In this document: in pieces, positions 48,228-56,567 of the stretch
Layout of the letters: the number at the start of each line of letters is the position of its first letter
Numbering within the stretch: the stretch's first letter is position 1
DNA from: Thermoleophilia bacterium
GTDB lineage: Bacteria > Actinomycetota > Thermoleophilia > Miltoncostaeales > Miltoncostaeaceae
Direction: 5' to 3'
Length of the DNA stretch: 64,000 nt
Assembly (NCBI GenBank): GCA_028285405.1
Contig: JANQPH010000044.1
Location: 1 to 64,000 of the forward strand
Program-made: the position numbers and the translations under genes
Notes under the pieces: generated by a model
Seen by the model: the letters and a program-made list of their open reading frames with translations, nothing else
The model's database searches: none
Told to the model about the DNA's origin: nothing

Positions 48228-48961
48228 TGGCCGTCGCGCTCGTCACAGGTGGGGGCCGGGGAATCGGCGCGGCGTGCGCGCGGGCGCTGGCCGCTCGCGG
48301 CTACGACGTCGGCCTCGGCTACGCGCAGGACGAGGAGGCCGCCCGAGCGGTGGCCGACGAGATCATCGCCGCCGGCCAGCGGGCGATCGTCGTCCAAGCG
48401 GACGTCGCCGACGAGGAGCAGGCCGGGGCGCTCGTCAGCACGACCGAGGAGGACCTCGGTCCGATCGACGCGCTCGTCCTCAACGCCGGGCTCACTCGGG
48501 ACGGCCTGGCCGTTCGGATGAGCGGAGACGACTGGCGAACGGTGATCGACACCGATCTGTCCGGCGCGTTCTATGTCGCTCGTCCGACGCTTCGCAGCAT
48601 GCTGAAGCGCCGAGCCGGGAGCATCGTCGCCGTCTCGTCGGTCGTCGGCCTGACGGGGAACGCGGGCCAGGCCAACTACTCGGCGGCCAAGGCCGGGATG
48701 ATCGGCATGGTGAAGGCGCTCGCTCGTGAAGGGGGCGCGCGAGGCGTGCGCGTGAACGCGGTGGCGCCCGGCTACATCTCGACCGACATGACCGCGGTCC
48801 TCTCGAACGAGCTCAGGGATGGTGTCGTCGGCCAGACGCCCCTCGGCCGGCTTGGCACACCCGAGGACGTCGCCGGCGCGGTCGCGTTCCTGTGCTCTGA
48901 CGATGCCGCCTTCGTCACCGGGACGGTGCTGACCGTCGACGGTGGCCTCACGATGGCATGA
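48227..48961 (+). CDS. fabG: 3-oxoacyl-ACP reductase
   Basis: The 244-residue short-chain dehydrogenase has the TGGGRGIG cofactor motif, LNAGLTRDGL, catalytic Ser in VSSVVGLTGNAGQ and YSAAK, plus the FabG-type ending FVTGTVLTVDGG. It reduces 3-ketoacyl-ACP with NADPH. Its operon position supports the FabG call over a generic dehydrogenase. Confidence 0.93.
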   Translation: MAVALVTGGGRGIGAACARALAARGYDVGLGYAQDEEAARAVADEIIAAGQRAIVVQADVADEEQAGALVSTTEEDLGPIDALVLNAGLTRDGLAVRMSGDDWRTVIDTDLSGAFYVARPTLRSMLKRRAGSIVAVSSVVGLTGNAGQANYSAAKAGMIGMVKALAREGGARGVRVNAVAPGYISTDMTAVLSNELRDGVVGQTPLGRLGTPEDVAGAVAFLCSDDAAFVTGTVLTVDGGLTMA

Positions 48962-50232
48962 GCGACCACACGGTCCAGATCACCCAGCCGCGCGTGGTCG
49001 TCACGGGCCTCGGTGCCGTGTCGCCGATCGGGATCGGCGCCGAGGAGGTGTGGGAGTCGGCACGAGAGGGTCGCTCGGGCGCCGGCCCGATCACGCGCTT
49101 CGACGCGTCCGAGCTGAAGTGCCAGATCGTCTGCGAGGTCTCCGACTTCGAGCCGACCGACTTCATCGACAAGCGCGCCGCGCGTCGCATGGACAGGTTC
49201 GCGCAGATGGCGGTGGCCGCTGGCCGCCTCGCCCTCGCCGATGCCGGGCTCACCGTGGACGACTCCAACCGCGACACGATCGGCGCGATGGTCGGCAGCG
49301 GGATCGGGGGGCTCGAGACCTTCATCGAGCAGGTGAAGATCGGGTACGACCGCGGAGCGGATCGCATGACCCCGCTGTTCATCCCGATGATCATCCCGAA
49401 CATGGCCGCCGCCCACGTCTCGATGCAGACGGGGATCAAGGGGCCCCTCTCGTGTGTGGCGACCGCGTGCGCGACCGGCAACCACTCGGTCGGGGACGCG
49501 ATCGCGGCGCTCCGCGCCGGCCACGCCGAGGTGATGCTCGCGGGCGGCAGCGAGGCCGGCATCACCGAGTTCGGGATGGCGTCGTTCGACTCGATCCGAG
49601 CGCTCAGCCATCGCAACGACGATCCGGTGGCCGCGAGCCGCCCGTTCGAGACGGGTCGGGACGGGTTCGTGATGGGCGAGGGATCGGCGATCCTGGTGCT
49701 CGAGACGCTCGAGCACGCGAGGAATCGGGGAGCGCGGATCCTCGCCGAGGCGCTCGGCTACGGGATGACCGGGGACGCCCACCATCTCACCGAGCCCGAT
49801 CCCACCGGCGAGGCGCCGGCGAACGCGATGCGCATGGCCATGCGGGACGCGCGCGTGAGCCCGGACGAGGTCGGCTACCTGAACGCCCACGCGACCGCCA
49901 CGCCGGTCGGCGACGTCGGCGAGGTGCGATCGATCCAGCAGGCGTTCGGCGAGGAGCTGGCGGCGTCGCTTCCCGTCAGCTCGACGAAGTCGATGCACGG
50001 GCACCTGCTCGGCGGCGCCGGCGGCCTGGAGGGTGTCATCACCGTGCTGGCGCTGCGGGACCAGGTCCTGCCGCCGACGGTCAACCTGGACGAGCTCGAT
50101 CCCGATTGCGCCGGCGTCGACCACATCGCGAACGTCGCTCGGGACGCCGATGTGAAGATCGCGCTCTCGAACGGCTTCGGCTTCGGAGGCCACAACGCGG
50201 TCGTCGCGCTGTCTCGCTGGGAGGACGGCTGA
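48958..50232 (+). CDS. fabF: 3-oxoacyl-ACP synthase II
   Basis: The 424-residue KAS-II enzyme has Cys171 (VATACATGNHS), His311 (NAHATATPVGD, the mycobacterial KasA-like variant of the usual HGTST) and His349 (KSMHGHLLGGAGG). It elongates acyl-ACP. The ATG overlaps the fabG stop (ATGA). Its stop overlaps the CTG of the next gene (CTGA). No acpP gene lies in the operon. Confidence 0.95.
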   Translation: MSDHTVQITQPRVVVTGLGAVSPIGIGAEEVWESAREGRSGAGPITRFDASELKCQIVCEVSDFEPTDFIDKRAARRMDRFAQMAVAAGRLALADAGLTVDDSNRDTIGAMVGSGIGGLETFIEQVKIGYDRGADRMTPLFIPMIIPNMAAAHVSMQTGIKGPLSCVATACATGNHSVGDAIAALRAGHAEVMLAGGSEAGITEFGMASFDSIRALSHRNDDPVAASRPFETGRDGFVMGEGSAILVLETLEHARNRGARILAEALGYGMTGDAHHLTEPDPTGEAPANAMRMAMRDARVSPDEVGYLNAHATATPVGDVGEVRSIQQAFGEELAASLPVSSTKSMHGHLLGGAGGLEGVITVLALRDQVLPPTVNLDELDPDCAGVDHIANVARDADVKIALSNGFGFGGHNAVVALSRWEDG

Positions 50233-50774
50233 GCGCCGGGCGGGGGCTGCGCGAGGGCCTGCGCAGCCTGACGGGGCGGGTCTACCGACCGAGCAGGCAC
50301 AACCGCGGCCACTCCTGGATCGGTGACGAGCGCATCGCGATCGGAAGCCTTCCGGTCGCAGGTGAGCTCGAGCGGCTCCCGCGCGCCGGCGTCACCCATG
50401 TCGTGAACTGCCGGGCCCGTCCGCAGACGATCCTCTCGCAGGACCTGTGGGCCGAGCGCGCGCTGTTCGGAGCCGAGAACGTCGTCCATGCGCCCATGTG
50501 GGACCACGGGCGCGAGCAGCCGACCGAGCTCTGGGCCGAGGCAGCGCTGTTCGCGGCGCGGGCCCTGGACGATCCCGAGGCCGGGGTGCTCATCCACTGC
50601 CAGCAGGGACGCAGGCGTTCGGCGATGGTCGCCTACGCGGCGCTGCGGCTGCGCGGGCACCCCGAAGAAGCCGCTGCCAGCCTGGTTTTGACCGGTCGCC
50701 CGGTCGCCCGTTTGGTCCCCGCGTACCGGCGTTCCGTGGAGGACTGGCTGGAGATGGGCTCGCCACTGCCATAA
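50229..50774 (+). CDS. Cysteine-dependent (dual-specificity-like) phosphatase, CTG start
   Basis: The 181-residue protein has the CX5R phosphatase signature in IHCQQGRRRSAMVAYAALRL (Cys124, Arg130) and an upstream region typical of small DSP/PTP enzymes (IGSLPVAGELERLPRAGVTH). No ATG, GTG or TTG lies upstream in this frame within the conserved part. The CTG at 50229 follows GGGAGGA by four bases and overlaps the fabF stop as CTGA, exactly like the ATGA/GTGA joints in the rest of the operon. The substrate is unknown; the location between fabF and accD suggests control of fatty-acid synthesis or a phospho-intermediate. Confidence 0.8.
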   Translation: MSAGRGLREGLRSLTGRVYRPSRHNRGHSWIGDERIAIGSLPVAGELERLPRAGVTHVVNCRARPQTILSQDLWAERALFGAENVVHAPMWDHGREQPTELWAEAALFAARALDDPEAGVLIHCQQGRRRSAMVAYAALRLRGHPEEAAASLVLTGRPVARLVPAYRRSVEDWLEMGSPLP

Positions 50775-50781
50775 TCACGCG

Positions 50782-51762
50782 ATGGCTCGCGTCCACATCT
50801 CGATCGATCGCCTTCGCGGAAAGCCACGGGACCGTCCCCCGCGGGGTGTCTCGGGCGAAGGGGAGACCTGTCCCAAGTGCGGCACGCACTTTCGCGCCGA
50901 GGAGCTCGTTCGCAACGCGCGCGTCTGCACGTCCTGCAGCCACCACTTCGCCGCGACCGCGCGCCAGCGCCTCGACGCGCTCGCCGATGGCGGGGAGTGG
51001 TCAGAGCCCTGGACCGATCTCCGCGCTGGTGACCCGCTTCGATTCAGCGACCTCGAGTCGTACACCAGCCGGGTGGCGAAGGCCGAGGCGAAGACCGACG
51101 GATCGGGTGAGGCGCTGTCGGTTGCCCGGCTCGAGATCCAGGGTCACCCGGCGATCGCCGCCGCGATGGACTTCGGCTTCCTGGGTGGGAGCATGGGATC
51201 GGTCGTCGGCGAGAAGCTGGCCCGGGCGAGCGAGCGCGCGGCCGAGTCGGGCCTTCCGCTGGTCGTGATCACGGCGTCGGGCGGCGCCCGCATGCAGGAG
51301 GGGATCCTCGCGCTGATGCAGATGGCCAGAAGCGTGGTCGCCTACGAGACGATGGCCGACGCCCACCTGCCGGTGATCGTCGTCTTGGGTCACCCGACGA
51401 CTGGTGGCGTGTGGGCGTCGTTTGCCGCGCTGGGAGACGTCACGTACGCCGAGCCCGGAGCCCTGATCGCCTTCTCGGGGCCGCGGGTGATCGAGCAGAC
51501 GACCAGGGAGAAGCTCCCCGACGACTTCGGTCGTGCCGAGACGCAGCTGGCGAACGGGCAGATCGACGCCGTCGTGGACCGGCGCGAGCTGCCGCACCGA
51601 ATCGGGCGGGTGCTCGCGATCCTCGAGCGCCCGAGGGGGCTCGAGGCGCCGCCGGCCTTCGTGTGGGCGCAGGAGCGCGCGCAGTGGGCGGCTCAAACGC
51701 TCCCGACGTTGCCCAAGCGTCTGGCCGATCGCATTCGCGGAGACGACGGAGCGCAGGGATGA
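50782..51762 (+). CDS. accD: Acetyl-CoA carboxylase carboxyltransferase subunit beta
   Basis: The 326-residue protein has the AccD zinc site Cys30-x2-Cys33 and Cys49-x2-Cys52 and the crotonase-type core VITASGGARMQEGILALMQM. It transfers CO2 from carboxybiotin to acetyl-CoA. It starts eight bases after the phosphatase stop and overlaps accA (ATGA). Actinobacteria often use AccD paralogues of other types; this is the bacterial AccA/AccD split type. Confidence 0.95.
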   Translation: MARVHISIDRLRGKPRDRPPRGVSGEGETCPKCGTHFRAEELVRNARVCTSCSHHFAATARQRLDALADGGEWSEPWTDLRAGDPLRFSDLESYTSRVAKAEAKTDGSGEALSVARLEIQGHPAIAAAMDFGFLGGSMGSVVGEKLARASERAAESGLPLVVITASGGARMQEGILALMQMARSVVAYETMADAHLPVIVVLGHPTTGGVWASFAALGDVTYAEPGALIAFSGPRVIEQTTREKLPDDFGRAETQLANGQIDAVVDRRELPHRIGRVLAILERPRGLEAPPAFVWAQERAQWAAQTLPTLPKRLADRIRGDDGAQG

Positions 51763-52721
51763 CTGCACGCCGAGGACGTCGGTTCGTCCGTCGCCTGACC
51801 GACCGCATCTCCTCCAAGCCCCCGGAGGAGGAGGAGACGACCTGGCAGACGATCCAGCTGGTTCGCCACCCCGAGCGGCCTTACACGCTGGACTACATCG
51901 ATCGGCTCTTCTCGGACTTCGAGGAGCTCCACGGTGATCGCTCGCACGGCGACGACGCGGCGATCGTCGCCGGGATCGCCAGGTACGGGCGCGGCGCCGT
52001 GGCCGTGATCGGTCACCAGAAGGGCCGAGACGCCCAGGACCGGGTCTTCCGGAACTTCGGGATGCCCGGACCGGAGGGCTATCGCAAGGGCATGCGCGTG
52101 ATGGGGATCGCGGAGCGCCTGGGGCTCCCGGTCCTGACCCTGATCGACACGCCGGGGGCGTTTCCGGGTGCCGAGGCCGAGAAGCGCGGACAGGGTGTCG
52201 CGATCGCCGCGAGCATGCGCACGATGCTGCGGCTGGACGTTCCGGTGATCGCTGTCGTGATCGGCGAGGGCTCGTCCGGTGGCGCGCTGGCCCTCGGTGT
52301 CGCCGACCGCGTCCTGATGCTCGAGAACGCAACGTACTCGGTGATCTCGCCCGAGGGCGCCGCGGCCATCCTGTGGCGGGACGCAGCCAAGGCTCCGCTC
52401 GCCGCGGCCGCGTTCAAGCCGACCGCGGCGAACTGCTACCGGTGGGGTGTCACCGATGTCGTCGTACCCGAGCCGGCCGGCGGGGCGCACGCCGATCCGG
52501 ACGAGGCGGCTCGGCTGCTCGACGGATACCTGCACCGCTCGCTCAGGGATCTCGCCGCGCTCGAGCCGGCGGAGCGGCGGCGGGTGCGCCGGGAGCGCTA
52601 CCGGCGCATCGGGGCGCACCGCGAGCTGGCGCTCGGGGACGGCGCCACGATGATCACGCCGCCGCGATCCAGCAACAGCGATGGCGCCACGGCCGAGCCG
52701 GCCAAGGAGAAGACCGACTAG
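51759..52721 (+). CDS. accA: Acetyl-CoA carboxylase carboxyltransferase subunit alpha
   Basis: The 320-residue protein has YTLDYIDRLFSDFEELHGDR, LTLIDTPGAFPGAEAEKRGQ and IGEGSSGGALALGVAD, typical of AccA. Together with AccD it makes malonyl-CoA. It is the last gene of the operon; the C-terminal 35 residues are disordered. A convergent gene ends four bases downstream. Confidence 0.95.
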   Translation: MTARRGRRFVRRLTDRISSKPPEEEETTWQTIQLVRHPERPYTLDYIDRLFSDFEELHGDRSHGDDAAIVAGIARYGRGAVAVIGHQKGRDAQDRVFRNFGMPGPEGYRKGMRVMGIAERLGLPVLTLIDTPGAFPGAEAEKRGQGVAIAASMRTMLRLDVPVIAVVIGEGSSGGALALGVADRVLMLENATYSVISPEGAAAILWRDAAKAPLAAAAFKPTAANCYRWGVTDVVVPEPAGGAHADPDEAARLLDGYLHRSLRDLAALEPAERRRVRRERYRRIGAHRELALGDGATMITPPRSSNSDGATAEPAKEKTD

Positions 52722-52725
52722 TCGC

Positions 52726-53256
52726 TCAGGCCGCGAATGCGGCCACGAGCTCCCGCTCGAAGTCGGGGATGTCGGCGACCACCCGGCCCCACACGAGGTT
52801 CCCGTCGCGAAACGCGGCCTCGTCGACCCACGTCGCCCCCGCGTTCACGAGGTCGTCCTTGATCCCGAGCGACCCCGTCGCGCGTGCTCCCGAGACGATC
52901 CCGGCCGAGATCGCGACGAGGCCGCCGTGGCAGATGATCCCGATGATCTTGCCCTGCTCGTGGACGGCCCGGGTGAGGTCGACCACCGCCGGGTCCCGTC
53001 GGAGCTTGTCCGGCGCCCACCCGCCGGGGATCACCAGCCCGTCGATCGTGACCGGGTCGACGTCGCCGGCGAGCTCGTCCGCCTGCACACGCAGGCCCTG
53101 TTTGCCCCGATGCGGCTCGGTGTCGCGACCGACGCTCACGACGGCCGCGCCCTCCTCCTGAAGGCGCATGACCGTGACCCAGTACTCGAGGTCCTCGACG
53201 CCGTCGTCGACCAGGACCGCGTATCTGCGACCGAGGAGCCTCATCTGCGCGGGCAC
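52726..53256 (-). CDS. DJ-1/PfpI family protein
   Basis: The 176-residue protein has the PfpI/DJ-1 flavodoxin-like fold: YAVLVDDGVEDLEYWVTVMR, GLVIPGGWAPDKLR and the nucleophile elbow IICHGGLVAISAG. The Cys and following His fit the family; the activity may be glyoxalase/deglycase or protease-like. The start is GTG 53256 or the ATG at 53244. Confidence 0.88.
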   Translation of the reverse strand: MPAQMRLLGRRYAVLVDDGVEDLEYWVTVMRLQEEGAAVVSVGRDTEPHRGKQGLRVQADELAGDVDPVTIDGLVIPGGWAPDKLRRDPAVVDLTRAVHEQGKIIGIICHGGLVAISAGIVSGARATGSLGIKDDLVNAGATWVDEAAFRDGNLVWGRVVADIPDFERELVAAFAA

Positions 53257-53361
53257 GGCGATGGCGCCGACCGCCCCAGGCCGGCCGCTTCGGGAGAACG
53301 CGCTGCTTCGAGCCGCACGGCCCGCAGACTACTGCGCGTCACACCGCTCGGCAGCCGCCGC

Positions 53362-53628
53362 CTAGCTGGGCTCGGTTCCCTGCGTCACACGCTCGAGGGC
53401 GCGCTCGAACGCGGCGTCGCGCAGGATCCGGTCGATGCGCAGCGCTCCGTCGAGCAGCTCACGGTTCGTGCGGACAGGTGCCGGCTCGATCCCGACGTTG
53501 TGGGCGAGCTCTCGGTGCCAGCGGAGCATCTCCTGGCTCGGCTGACGGTCGGGATCCGCGCGCGCCATGTCGAGCACGAGCGCCATGAGACCTTTCAGTG
53601 AGGCTCGTGGGTCTGGTTGGTCGGTCAT
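53362..53628 (-). CDS. Small hypothetical protein
   Basis: The 88-residue product (MTDQPDPRASLKGLMALVLD...) is predicted mostly helical and soluble, with repeated Arg/Asp pairs. AAGG lies seven bases before the ATG at 53628. I do not recognise the family. The flanking gaps (53257-53361 and 53629-53746) hold nothing recognisable. Confidence 0.6.
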   Translation of the reverse strand: MTDQPDPRASLKGLMALVLDMARADPDRQPSQEMLRWHRELAHNVGIEPAPVRTNRELLDGALRIDRILRDAAFERALERVTQGTEPS

Positions 53629-53746
53629 GGCAGCCTTTCGTCCGCGGTCAGGCATCCGGTCTGCCGGGCTCACCCCGATTGTCGGCGGCCGGACGCGATG
53701 ACTTGAGCGCCGTGCCCGCGTTTCGCCGGCTCGTGCCGGAGTCGGC

Positions 53747-54721
53747 TCAGACGGGGCGGTGCGGGAGCAGCGTGTGCAGGGACGGCCCGGGCTCGACCGT
53801 TGCGTCGGCGTGCCAGCCGATCGGCTCCCCGTCGCACTGGATCGCCACGGCGGGCTCGGAGTGGACCGACAGCGAGGTGCGAAAGCGTCCGCCGACGATC
53901 GCGCTGGTTCCCAGCTCTCGCCCCGAGAGGCCACCGATCACGGCCGCGGTCGCGTTCTTGACGCTCATGTGAACCAGCGCTCGCCACGCGAGCTCGTCGT
54001 TGAACGCCGCGCCCGGCACGAGGTCGAGGGGGCGGTGCCCGAGGAACGTGTACGGGCTGCCGCATGCGACGAGGAGTGTTGCTGCGTCGATAGGCTCACC
54101 TCCGTCCACGCTCACCGAGAGCCGAGCCGGCTCTCGGGCGAACATGGCGCCGCTGCGCCAGGCGCCGATCACGAACGCCGCTTGGCGCAGTCGTTGCTTC
54201 AGGCGGGGATGGGCCTCGACCCAGTGCACGGTCTCGGCGTCGACCCCGAAGCCCACGTTGATCACGACGACGCGGTCGTTGTTCCCGGCGCGAAGGCGCC
54301 CGAGCCGCAGCCTCGCCGTCTGCGCATGTGACGTTCCGTGCGGGATCTGCGCCAGGGCGGACTCGAGATCGCTGGGCCAGCCGACCGCTCGCGCGAAGAC
54401 GTTGGTCCCACCGGCCGGAAGCGGGACGACCACGACGTCGGTGCCGGCGAGCGCGCCGGCGACCTCGGCCACGATTCCGTCGCCCCCGAGGGACGCGATC
54501 ATGCGAACGCCGTCGGCGATGGCCGAGTGGACCTCTTCTGCGACGGCCCCGGGGCTCCTCGAGATCACCACCCGCTCCAGTCCGAGCGGCTCGAGCGCCC
54601 GCACCGCCGTGGCCCTCGCACCCGTCGTCGAGCGGGTGGCGTACGGGTTGACGACGAGCGCGACCGGGCCGATCGGCCATGGCACGGCGCCCCCTCCGCC
54701 CACCTCGCCGATCGAGGTCAC
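53747..54721 (-). CDS. Diacylglycerol/sphingosine kinase-like lipid kinase
   Basis: The 324-residue protein has the DAGK catalytic fold: ALVVNPYATRSTTG, MIASLGGDGIVAEVAGALAG and VPLPAGGTNVFARAVG. It would phosphorylate a lipid such as diacylglycerol. The GTG start overlaps the stop of the hydrolase gene upstream (GTGA), and the longer frame is read-through of that gene. Confidence 0.88.
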   Translation of the reverse strand: MTSIGEVGGGGAVPWPIGPVALVVNPYATRSTTGARATAVRALEPLGLERVVISRSPGAVAEEVHSAIADGVRMIASLGGDGIVAEVAGALAGTDVVVVPLPAGGTNVFARAVGWPSDLESALAQIPHGTSHAQTARLRLGRLRAGNNDRVVVINVGFGVDAETVHWVEAHPRLKQRLRQAAFVIGAWRSGAMFAREPARLSVSVDGGEPIDAATLLVACGSPYTFLGHRPLDLVPGAAFNDELAWRALVHMSVKNATAAVIGGLSGRELGTSAIVGGRFRTSLSVHSEPAVAIQCDGEPIGWHADATVEPGPSLHTLLPHRPV

Positions 54722-55389
54722 CCGGCGCCCTCTGCCAGCGCGAGCTCGAGCCGAGCGAGGAACGCGGCGGCCAGCAGGTCGATGGCGGCCGATGCCTCGA
54801 TCGGCGAGGCGTGACCGGCCGCCGGGAGCACGGCCAGCCCGGCGTCGGCGCGCTCGCGAGCGAGCTCCTCCGCCCCCTCCAGCGGGACGAGCCGGTCTTG
54901 GCCGCCGGCGACCAGGAGCGTCGGCTGCTCGACGGCGGCGAGTCGTCCGGCCAGGTCGAGCGCGGCCCATGCGCTGAGGGCCTCCTGGAGCACGTCGTCG
55001 TGGAGCTCTCCGAGCGCCCCGCGGACTCGGCCGGCCTCGGGCGCCGCCGAATCGGCGAACGCGGCCTCGACGATCCGGTCGACGTCACGGTCCGTGGTCG
55101 GGACGCGGGTCTCCACGCCGAGCCCGATGAGCATCAGGCCGTCGATCAGCTCCGGTCGGGCCGCCGCGAGCTGAAGCGCGGCGACGGCACCGAGGCCGTG
55201 CCCGATCACGGCGCGCGGATGTGGTGTCGCGGCCAGCTCGCTCGCCAGCCACTCGGTGAGCCCCGTCGTCCCCGCCCGGTCCAGCGTCTCCAGATGGGTG
55301 GCCCCCTCGAACCGCTCGACTTGCGCCGAGAACAGTCCGCGGCCGAGCAGGGGCCCCGCGACGAACACGGGGTGCGGGGCGGCGCTCAC
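54718..55389 (-). CDS. Alpha/beta-hydrolase fold protein lacking the nucleophile Ser
   Basis: The 223-residue protein has the alpha/beta-hydrolase layout, but the nucleophile elbow reads IGHGLGAVAAL, with Gly in place of the usual Ser of GxSxG. A possible acid (GGQDRLVPLEG) and His (PAAGHASPIEA) remain. It may be a non-catalytic or binding protein. It overlaps both neighbours (GTGA with the lipid kinase, and TGA/ATG contact with the LOG gene at 55386-55389), so the three form one unit. Confidence 0.8.
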   Translation of the reverse strand: MSAAPHPVFVAGPLLGRGLFSAQVERFEGATHLETLDRAGTTGLTEWLASELAATPHPRAVIGHGLGAVAALQLAAARPELIDGLMLIGLGVETRVPTTDRDVDRIVEAAFADSAAPEAGRVRGALGELHDDVLQEALSAWAALDLAGRLAAVEQPTLLVAGGQDRLVPLEGAEELARERADAGLAVLPAAGHASPIEASAAIDLLAAAFLARLELALAEGAG

Positions 55390-55862
55390 AGGCCGACCGC
55401 GATCTCGACGGCGTCCTGGGCGCTCGTCGCGAGCAGCGGTGCGTCGCCGGGATCCCAGCCGTCAGGCGCACCGACATGCCACGTTCCGAGCAGGACGAGT
55501 CCTCTCCCGATTCGCTTGGCCAGACCGATCTCGGACAGTGTGCCCCAACCTCCGCCGATCGCGATCGCGGCTCGGGCGGATGCGACGACCGCCAGGTTGC
55601 GACCTTCACCGGAGCCGGTGCAGACGACGACGTCGGCGTGTGGGTTCGCCACCCCAGGATCGATGCCCGGCAGCACCGCGACCACGAGGCCCCCCTCGGA
55701 CTTCGCGCCCCGAGACGCGGCCGCCATCACGCCCCCGAGGCCGCCGGTGACCACGGTGACGCCGCGTCGCGCGAGCAGCCGCCCACATTCCTCGGCATCG
55801 TCGATCGCCCGTCCGGAGTCGGGGGATCCCTGGCCGATGATCGCGATGGCATGGGGCGCCAC
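55386..55862 (-). CDS. LOG/TIGR00725-like Rossmann protein
   Basis: The 158-residue protein opens APHAIAIIGQGSPDSGRAID and contains VTGGLGGVMAAASRGA and IAIGGGWGTLSEIGLAKR, the TIGR00725/LOG-like motifs. The family includes nucleotide phosphoribohydrolases and possible molybdenum-cofactor carriers. The GTG at 55862 is used because a -10-like TAGGAT lies seven bases upstream and homologous sequence starts at the next residues. Confidence 0.85.
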   Translation of the reverse strand: MAPHAIAIIGQGSPDSGRAIDDAEECGRLLARRGVTVVTGGLGGVMAAASRGAKSEGGLVVAVLPGIDPGVANPHADVVVCTGSGEGRNLAVVASARAAIAIGGGWGTLSEIGLAKRIGRGLVLLGTWHVGAPDGWDPGDAPLLATSAQDAVEIAVGL

Positions 55863-55869
55863 GACCCAG

Positions 55870-55875
55870 ATCCTA
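55870..55875 (-). promoter_or_regulatory. Candidate -10 element for LOG gene (TAGGAT)
   Basis: On the minus strand TAGGAT lies seven bases before the GTG of the LOG-like gene, giving a leaderless transcript. It faces the plus-strand TACCCT at 55900; the two promoters overlap. Confidence 0.45.
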
Positions 55876-55899
55876 GAGCGTCGCCTGGGGTGGTTCTGG

Positions 55900-55905
55900 T
55901 ACCCT
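55900..55905 (+). promoter_or_regulatory. Candidate -10 element for HAD-ileS operon (TACCCT)
   Basis: TACCCT lies eight bases before the GTG of the HAD phosphatase gene. The ileS gene follows by overlap, so this is the likely promoter for both, with no room for a T-box leader. Confidence 0.45.
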
Positions 55906-55913
55906 GCGGCGGG

Positions 55914-56567
55914 GTGAATGCCCTGCTGATCGCCTGCGATTTCGACGGCACGATCACGCAACGGGACACCCTCCGGCTGATCGTCGCCCAGTACGGATCG
56001 GTCGAGGTGTGGGAGGAGATCGAGCCCCGATTGCGGCGGGGTGAGGTGAGCCTCGAGCAGGCGATGGAGCTTGAGTTCGCAGCGGTCCAAGCGACACCCC
56101 AAGACGTCCGGGAGTTCGTCCGTGAGTCCGCGCCGCTGCGCGCGGGTTTCGCAGAGCTCGTCGAGTGGGCCGGCGATCGCGGCCACCGGGTGGTCGTGCT
56201 CTCGAGCGGCTTTCGCACGGTGATCGACAGCGTGCTCCACGAGGCCGGTCTCGGCGATCTCCCCGTCGAGAGCCACGATGCGGTGTTCCATCCCTCCGGC
56301 ACGACGATCCGGTGGTCGGAGCGGGGCGAGCCATGCGGGCACTGCGGTCGCCGGTGCAAGCGCCACGACCTCGGGCGTCATCATGACCAGGAGGTCGTCG
56401 TCTATGTCGGCGACGGCGTCTCGGATCGCTGCGCCGCTCAGGCGGCGGACGTGATCTTCGCCCGCGACGATCTCGCGCGCTATCTCGACGAGGAGCGTGT
56501 CGGCTTCCGCGCGTTCGAGGACTTCCACGACATCAGAACGGCGCTCGCCGAAGGCGAGGCCGCGTGA
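55914..56567 (+). CDS. HAD-family phosphatase (MtnX/SerB-like)
   Basis: The 217-residue HAD hydrolase has motif I ACDFDGTITQRDTLR (Asp9, Asp11), motif II VVLSSGFR, and motif III VYVGDGVSDR. It also has two close cysteines plus His (GEPCGHCGRRCKRHDL), an insertion that may bind metal. The overall length and order fit MtnX-like phosphatases; the substrate is not certain. The GTG overlaps no other gene, and the ileS start overlaps its stop. Confidence 0.85.
   Translation: MNALLIACDFDGTITQRDTLRLIVAQYGSVEVWEEIEPRLRRGEVSLEQAMELEFAAVQATPQDVREFVRESAPLRAGFAELVEWAGDRGHRVVVLSSGFRTVIDSVLHEAGLGDLPVESHDAVFHPSGTTIRWSERGEPCGHCGRRCKRHDLGRHHDQEVVVYVGDGVSDRCAAQAADVIFARDDLARYLDEERVGFRAFEDFHDIRTALAEGEAA

Noticed and set aside
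49870-49910. Apparent loss of the HGTST motif in FabF
   Set aside because: NAHATATP is the form seen in mycobacterial KasA-type enzymes, and Cys171, His311 and His349 are all present.
55862-56563. A T-box riboswitch in front of ileS, common in actinobacteria
   Set aside because: ileS overlaps the HAD gene, whose own start lies eight bases after a -10-like box. No leader exists that could hold a T-box.
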